From: Lachnoclostridium sp. UBA1241
GTDB taxonomy: Bacteria; Bacillota; Clostridia; Lachnospirales; Lachnospiraceae
Length of the DNA: 8,579 bases
Assembly (NCBI GenBank): GCA_002308955.1
Contig: DBWJ01000105.1
Span: 11,717 to 20,295, forward strand
Reading direction: 5' to 3'
The position numbers and the translations under genes are program-made. Each line of letters starts with the position of its first letter. Position 1 is the stretch's first letter. Of this stretch, positions 4,759 through 8,579 are shown piece after piece. The notes below the pieces were generated by a model. The model worked only from the letters and a program-made list of their open reading frames with translations, had not been told where the DNA came from and did no database searches.

Positions 4759-7413
4759 ATGCAAAGAAGACGTTTGATCAGTATCCTTCTGATCCTTATC
4801 CTGGTTCTTTCGGGCTGCGGTAAGGAAGAGAAGGCAGTGAAGAAGGGAAAGACAAGAGAGCCGGCGGAGAGCAGCGGTCAGAAGATTGAGCCGACCAGGA
4901 AAGTGACGCCGACGCCGGAACCGACACCGGAGCCGGTTGAGCTTACCATGTGGTGCACTTCCACGGAGTATGACTCTACGAGATGGGCTTATGAAAGCGC
5001 CATTAAGGAGATGCGGGAGAAGTACCCGGATATCATATTCCGATGGGAAGCTGTACAAATTGAAGATTACAGGGTGAAACTGAAGTATGCGGCAGCAGGG
5101 GATTCTTTGCCGGATATCTTTTTCTCGTGGCCCTGCTATTACATTGAAAACCTCATCGAAGACGGCAAAGTTTACTGCTTGGATGATCATTATGAAGCAT
5201 ACGCGGATCTGATTCCGATTACGATGTGCCGGAACAGCATGTACAACGGCCATAAGTACGGCATTCCGCTCAGCATGAATGTTGTTGCGCTGTATGCCGA
5301 TATGACGGTTCTTAATGAGGCCGGCTTCACGGAGATTCCGAAGACGCTCGAAGATTTCTATAAGTGCTGCGACAGTATAAAGGCGCTCGGAAAGACTCCG
5401 TTCGGAGTTGCCAACGGTCCTTATGACACATGGTGTGTTACGGAGGTTCTGGAGCCCATCATTCAGCGGTGTGTCGGCGGCAAGGCGTACGATGATATAC
5501 TTCGCGGACGGGCCACATGGGACAACGAGGATGTTGCTGCTGCCGTGGACATCTTTCAGACCATGCAGGACCGCGGTTACTTCGAAGCCCATGAGGATAT
5601 CGGAAATGACGAAGTCAAGTATGAGTTTATGAATCATTCCTACGGGTTCTATATGAACGGAACCTGGAACTGCGCGGATTTTGCGAATGCTTACCAGGCG
5701 GCGGACTGGGTTCAGATCGGATCATTCCCGGTGGTGAATCCCGAGAAGTCACAGGGCATCGAAATGATCGGCGGACCGAGTGACACGCTTTGCGTCTCCG
5801 CAAGTTCCGAACATCCTGATGTGGCAGCGGAGTACGCATACGAACTGGCAAGAATCCTGAACCGCTACCTGTATCTGAGCGGATGCGGTTTACCGTCATG
5901 GAAGATTGATTATAATGTGAACGAAGAAATAAATCCCCTCACACAGGAAGCCGCCAGGATGGTTGCCGAGGCCGGGTACCTTAATATGTTCCTAGATACG
6001 GCGGTAATATCGGAAGATGTCGAGGTGTATTATAAATCGGTCGGTGATATACAGTATGACAAAATCGACGGCGCGACATTCATCGAGCAGATGAAAAACG
6101 GGGTCGTCGATGACCCGGGAAAGCGGGGCGCCCGCGATCTTCAGGGGAGAGAAATCGTTTTGTACGATTACTATACGAATCCGGACACCTGGGATATCCC
6201 GAACGATCTCTATCAGGAGAACTTCTTCGATATGCTGCATAAGGCCGAATCGAAGTATAATTTCAAGTTTACACGCACATCCGACAGCATGTACGGAGCG
6301 GAATACACGGAATATGTGGCGCTCTCCATCATGGAGAATAACCCGGCCGGGGATCTGATTCTCCTTGATAACCGCTGGGTCGGAGCGCTTTTATCAAGCG
6401 GTTATCTTCTGGACGTCTCCAATGTTTCGACGGTTGACTGGAACGATGACAAATGGAACAAAGCCGCTCTTGATGTCATGCGTATTAACGGCGGACTGTA
6501 CGGTTTTGCTGCCGGGACCGAAGCAAGAACCGGTGTGTTCTTTAATAAGACATTGTTTCAGACACTCGGCGTGGATACAGACCTTCCTTATGACCTTCAG
6601 AAAGAGGGCAAATGGAACTGGGATGAGTTCCTTACGCTGTGCGCGAGACTGACCGTTGACAGGGATAATGACGGTGTTATCGATGTGTACGGCGTTGTGG
6701 GACAGGATTGGGTTGTGGCATACGCCGCAATGCAGTCGAACGGAACCTTTGTCATTACGAAAGACGAAAAGGGGCTCCTTAAGCTGAACGCGGACGACCC
6801 GGAGGTGGTCAGGGCGCTTCAGTTTGTACATACGCTCCACGAAAAAGGATATTTCATGCCGACGGACAAAAACTCAAAGTACTGGACGTGGGACTGGTTC
6901 CGTACCGCATTTGACAACGGGGAAGCCGCCATGCGTATCGATGAGGAATTCATCTCAAATTCGCTCTTCGATTCGGACATGGATTTCGGCTTCGTATGTT
7001 TCCCTTACGGGCCGGCAGCCGGGAAAACCGTCTCTATCGTCCGGGAGGACATCATCGTGGTTCCGAACTGTGAGAAAACCCGAAACTATGCGGATGACAT
7101 CCTCTTCGCATACGATATCTATACGGACGTTCCGCCCGCTTACCTGACGGATGACGAGCGCTGGATGGAGCCTTACGAGGAAAAGAATCTTTTCTATCTG
7201 ATCGATGACCGGGCGCTTGATGAAACCATCCGGAAGATGGTCGTTGACTGCCCCGGTTACATGTACCCCGCGTGTCTGATCCCGGGTTTTGACGACAGGA
7301 GTTATGTGTGGGCCGGAGAGCTCGAGGACGGCAAGACCGCGCAGGAGATTCTCGATGCCTACAGCGGCGAATGGGAAGGACAGACGGAGGCGTTCAACAA
7401 CAAGTTCCGATGA
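4759..7413 (+). CDS. Lipoprotein with two tandem extracellular solute-binding domains
   Basis: An 884-aa secreted lipoprotein that resembles two family 1 (sugar-type) ABC solute-binding proteins joined head to tail. The signal peptide ends in lipobox LSGC with Cys20; residues 21-60 are a charged then Pro/Thr/Glu-rich linker (PTPEPTPEP). Domain 1, about 61-452, has the typical opening ELTMWC, the GDSLPDIFF element (114-122), YGIPLSMNVVALYAD (167-181) and a MNGTWN block (299-304). Domain 2, about 464-884, restarts with REIVLYDYY, has a GDLILLDNRW element (531-540), YGFAAGTEARTGVFFNK (581-597), a Ca-binding-like DRDNDGVID (634-642) and a C-terminal EILDAYSGEW helix. A normal solute-binding protein is about 420-550 aa, so this is roughly double. 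GGGAGGT lies upstream of the ATG. No permease or ATPase gene is adjacent, so its transporter partner is unknown; it may instead be a sensor or scavenging protein. Domain 1 holds 11 cysteines. The fold assignment is by motif recognition and domain borders are approximate. Confidence 0.88.
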   Translation: MQRRRLISILLILILVLSGCGKEEKAVKKGKTREPAESSGQKIEPTRKVTPTPEPTPEPVELTMWCTSTEYDSTRWAYESAIKEMREKYPDIIFRWEAVQIEDYRVKLKYAAAGDSLPDIFFSWPCYYIENLIEDGKVYCLDDHYEAYADLIPITMCRNSMYNGHKYGIPLSMNVVALYADMTVLNEAGFTEIPKTLEDFYKCCDSIKALGKTPFGVANGPYDTWCVTEVLEPIIQRCVGGKAYDDILRGRATWDNEDVAAAVDIFQTMQDRGYFEAHEDIGNDEVKYEFMNHSYGFYMNGTWNCADFANAYQAADWVQIGSFPVVNPEKSQGIEMIGGPSDTLCVSASSEHPDVAAEYAYELARILNRYLYLSGCGLPSWKIDYNVNEEINPLTQEAARMVAEAGYLNMFLDTAVISEDVEVYYKSVGDIQYDKIDGATFIEQMKNGVVDDPGKRGARDLQGREIVLYDYYTNPDTWDIPNDLYQENFFDMLHKAESKYNFKFTRTSDSMYGAEYTEYVALSIMENNPAGDLILLDNRWVGALLSSGYLLDVSNVSTVDWNDDKWNKAALDVMRINGGLYGFAAGTEARTGVFFNKTLFQTLGVDTDLPYDLQKEGKWNWDEFLTLCARLTVDRDNDGVIDVYGVVGQDWVVAYAAMQSNGTFVITKDEKGLLKLNADDPEVVRALQFVHTLHEKGYFMPTDKNSKYWTWDWFRTAFDNGEAAMRIDEEFISNSLFDSDMDFGFVCFPYGPAAGKTVSIVREDIIVVPNCEKTRNYADDILFAYDIYTDVPPAYLTDDERWMEPYEEKNLFYLIDDRALDETIRKMVVDCPGYMYPACLIPGFDDRSYVWAGELEDGKTAQEILDAYSGEWEGQTEAFNNKFR

Positions 7414-7448
7414 GGCGTTTTGTCTCATCTTGCGGGATAGAAAATCGT

Positions 7449-7484
7449 TGCGGAAAATGTGATTTTTTCCTTGCATTTTCCGCA
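7449..7484. promoter_or_regulatory. Perfect 11-bp inverted repeat overlapping the rpsF promoter
   Basis: TGCGGAAAATG (7449-7459) and CATTTTCCGCA (7474-7484) are exact inverted copies separated by 14 bases that include a run of six T. It lies 35 bases after the stop of the lipoprotein gene. No T-run follows the stem, so it is not a standard terminator. Its right arm overlaps the -35 and spacer of the rpsF promoter, so it could be an operator or a weak terminator. Confidence 0.6.
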
Positions 7485-7499
7485 TTGATATGCTAATAT
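7471..7499 (+). promoter_or_regulatory. Promoter of the rpsF-ssb-rpsR operon
   Basis: TTGCAT (7471-7476) and TAATAT (7494-7499) are separated by 17 bases, and TGC precedes the -10, giving an extended -10. The predicted start is near 7506, leaving a leader of about 75 bases before the rpsF start at 7581. Confidence 0.75.
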
Positions 7500-7503
7500 G
7501 TAA

Positions 7504-7570
7504 CTCCGTGGTATAAAAACCCATATTCCTTGCTCCCGGTGAGACGGGGGCCAGAGACCAAAAGGAGGTG
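7504..7570 (+). promoter_or_regulatory. Structured rpsF leader that may mask the ribosome binding site
   Basis: An inner stem GCTCCCG/CGGGGGC (7532-7538 with 7545-7551) is enclosed by TGGT/ACCA (7509-7512 with 7557-7560). If transcription starts early enough, CTCC (7504-7507) can pair with GGAG (7564-7567) of the ribosome binding site. S6:S18 binding to rpsF leaders is a known autoregulatory mechanism in other bacteria; whether this leader belongs to that class was not tested. Confidence 0.45.
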
Positions 7571-7580
7571 CAAGACAACT

Positions 7581-7871
7581 ATGAACAAGTACGAGTTAGC
7601 GTTAGTTGTGAATGCAAAGATCGAGGATGAGGCCAGAGAGGCAGTTCTTCAGTCTGCCAAGGATCTGATCACGCGTTTCGGCGGTGTTATCACCAATGTT
7701 GACGATCAGGGCAAGAAGAAGCTTGCTTACGAGATCCAGAAGATGTCCGAAGGCTTTTACTACTTCATCCAATTCGATGCGGAAGCTACCGTGCCCAATG
7801 AGATCGAGCAGAGAGTTCGTATCATGGACAACGTGCTTCGCTATCTGTGTGTTCGCGTAGACGAGCAGTAA
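7581..7871 (+). CDS. rpsF: 30S ribosomal protein S6
   Basis: A 96-aa protein that binds the platform of the 30S subunit together with S18. It opens with MNKYELALVV, the usual S6 first strand, and has the family motif GKKKLAYEIQKMSEGFYYFI (residues 44-63) and the RIMDNVLRYLCVRVDE end typical of S6. The length is normal (about 95-100). The start at 7581 is chosen because AAAGGAGGTG ends ten bases upstream and the protein aligns from this Met; an in-frame ATG at 7530 would add 17 residues unlike S6. ssb begins 14 bases after the stop, so the two are co-transcribed. Confidence 0.98.
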   Translation: MNKYELALVVNAKIEDEAREAVLQSAKDLITRFGGVITNVDDQGKKKLAYEIQKMSEGFYYFIQFDAEATVPNEIEQRVRIMDNVLRYLCVRVDEQ

Positions 7872-7885
7872 AGGGGGAAGCCTTT

Positions 7886-8335
7886 ATGAACAAAGTGATT
7901 TTAATGGGTCGTCTTACGAGAGACCCCGAAGTAAGATACTCTCAGGGAGCAAATGCTACGGCTGTATGCCGTTACAGCATCGCCGTTGACCGCCGTTTCA
8001 AGCGGGAAGGCGAGCCCGATGCGGATTTCTTCAACTGTACCGTATTCGGTAAGGGCGCTGAGTTTGCCGAGAAGTATCTCAAGCAGGGTACCAAGATCGT
8101 TGTATCCGGTCGTATTGAGAATGACAATTACACCAACAAGGACGGTCAGAAGGTATACGGTACCCGTATTCTTGTAGAAGAGCAGGAGTTTGCGGAGAGT
8201 AAGAATGCCGCAGGCGGTAACGGCGGAAGCTTCGGCGGTAACACCGCGAGTGCTCCGGCACCGGCTGCTTCGACTGCAGGAGAAGGCTTCATGAACATTC
8301 CTGACGGAGTGGACGAGGAGCTCCCGTTTAACTAA
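7886..8335 (+). CDS. ssb: Single-stranded DNA-binding protein SSB
   Basis: A 149-aa SSB that coats single-stranded DNA in replication, repair and recombination and recruits partners through its tail. Residues 1-106 form the OB fold, with MNKVILMGRLTRDPEVRY at the start, the ADFFNCTVFGKGAEF segment (46-60) and GRIENDNYTNKDGQKVYGT (75-93). Residues 107-135 are a Gly/Ala/Ser/Pro-rich linker, and the protein ends with the acidic interaction tail DEELPFN. The aromatic position usually occupied by Trp in the AWGK-type segment is Phe54, a conservative change. The start at 7886 follows GGGGGAAG; an upstream in-frame ATG at 7847 lies inside rpsF and is rejected. Position between rpsF and rpsR is the conserved arrangement in Firmicutes, where it is expressed with the ribosomal genes. 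Confidence 0.98.
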   Translation: MNKVILMGRLTRDPEVRYSQGANATAVCRYSIAVDRRFKREGEPDADFFNCTVFGKGAEFAEKYLKQGTKIVVSGRIENDNYTNKDGQKVYGTRILVEEQEFAESKNAAGGNGGSFGGNTASAPAPAASTAGEGFMNIPDGVDEELPFN

Positions 8336-8343
8336 GAATTCAT

Positions 8344-8363
8344 AGGCTGAATTCCGTCAGCCT
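8344..8363 (+). other. Small hairpin between ssb and rpsR
   Basis: AGGCTGA (8344-8350) and TCAGCCT (8357-8363) form a seven-pair stem with a six-base loop, directly after the ssb stop. No T-run follows, so it is not a terminator. It may protect the mRNA or adjust rpsR expression, but it may also have no role. Confidence 0.5.
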
Positions 8364-8391
8364 GACACAATCAGATAGGAGGTACACCGAA

Positions 8392-8579
8392 ATGGCTTTC
8401 CAGAAGTCCGATAAGGGTGACAGAGGCGACGCTCCGATGAGAAAGAGAGTTGTTCGCAGAAGAAAGAAAGTATGCGTTTTCTGCACGGAGAAAGAAGGAA
8501 GCGGCATCGATTATAAGGATGTTAACAAGCTTAAGAGATACGTATCCGAGAGAGGTAAGATTCTTCCCAGAAGAATTAC
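8392..8579 (+). CDS. rpsR: 30S ribosomal protein S18 (C-terminus cut by window edge)
   Basis: The first 62 residues of S18, which binds next to S6 in the 30S platform; the gene continues past base 8579. The ATG at 8392 is preceded by AGGAGGT (8378-8384). A polar, Lys/Arg-rich N-terminus (RKRVVRRRKKV at 17-27) is followed by CVFC, whose two cysteines match the zinc-binding pair of the C+ forms of S18, and by the family core DYKDVNKLKRYVSERGKILP. The partial last motif is PRRI, normally followed by TG. It is the third gene of the rpsF-ssb-rpsR operon, 56 bases after ssb. Confidence 0.97.
   Translation, partial: MAFQKSDKGDRGDAPMRKRVVRRRKKVCVFCTEKEGSGIDYKDVNKLKRYVSERGKILPRRI

Noticed and set aside
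4735..5637. Minus-strand ORF of 300 aa within the lipoprotein gene
   Set aside because: It is antisense to the clear solute-binding lipoprotein and has no family motif; its end overlaps the lipoprotein's promoter-proximal leader.
6955..7578. Minus-strand ORF of 207 aa across the end of the lipoprotein gene and the rpsF leader
   Set aside because: No motif and no convincing ribosome binding site; it overlaps the rpsF promoter and leader and a gene on the other strand.
7530..7580. Earlier in-frame start for rpsF (ATG 7530) and for ssb (ATG 7847)
   Set aside because: The added residues do not resemble S6 or SSB, and good ribosome binding sites precede 7581 and 7886 instead.

Overview
The window looks like a chromosomal segment of a low-to-mid GC Gram-positive anaerobe of the class Clostridia, most likely a Lachnospiraceae-type organism. 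This is inferred from strong AGGAGG-type ribosome binding sites, sigma-A-like promoters, lipoproteins with Gram-positive style Pro/Thr linkers, a membrane-anchored HtrA, a paired heterodimeric ABC exporter and the rpsF-ssb-rpsR order. No rRNA or protein was searched against a database, so the taxon is an inference.

Layout: (1) 1-2226, minus strand: two adjacent type I ABC exporter genes with a 13-nt gap. The downstream one is cut by the window edge. The complete one (599 aa) has a degenerate ATPase site, as expected for one half of a heterodimer. (2) 2227-2467: a divergent promoter region. (3) 2468-3853, plus: an HtrA/DegP-like membrane-anchored serine protease with one PDZ domain. (4) 3929-4143: a short lipoprotein reading frame followed, in another frame, by the C-terminal end of a solute-binding protein; it is best read as the deletion relic of an extracellular solute-binding lipoprotein. 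(5) 4144-4758: about 600 bases without a gene but full of structure. It holds a 151-bp foldback element made of two inverted arms, each with its own hairpin; a minus-strand promoter aimed at a strong intrinsic terminator only about 50 nt away; three 53-bp tandem repeats that each keep a stem; three 21-bp tandem repeats; and an extended -10 promoter for the next gene. (6) 4759-7413, plus: an 884-aa lipoprotein that appears to hold two solute-binding domains in tandem, with no permease gene beside it. (7) 7414-7580: a promoter and structured leader. (8) 7581-8579: rpsF, ssb and rpsR (partial), the conserved S6/SSB/S18 operon.

The two ends are ordinary (export and ribosome/replication housekeeping). 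The unusual part is the middle, about 3.85-7.4 kb. There a relic solute-binding lipoprotein, a repeat-rich intergenic region and an intact double-domain solute-binding lipoprotein lie together. The last 34 residues encoded by the relic align without a gap to the last 34 residues of the intact protein (13 identities by eye), so the two genes are probably related. I see no clear defence system, CRISPR array, integrase or complete insertion sequence.
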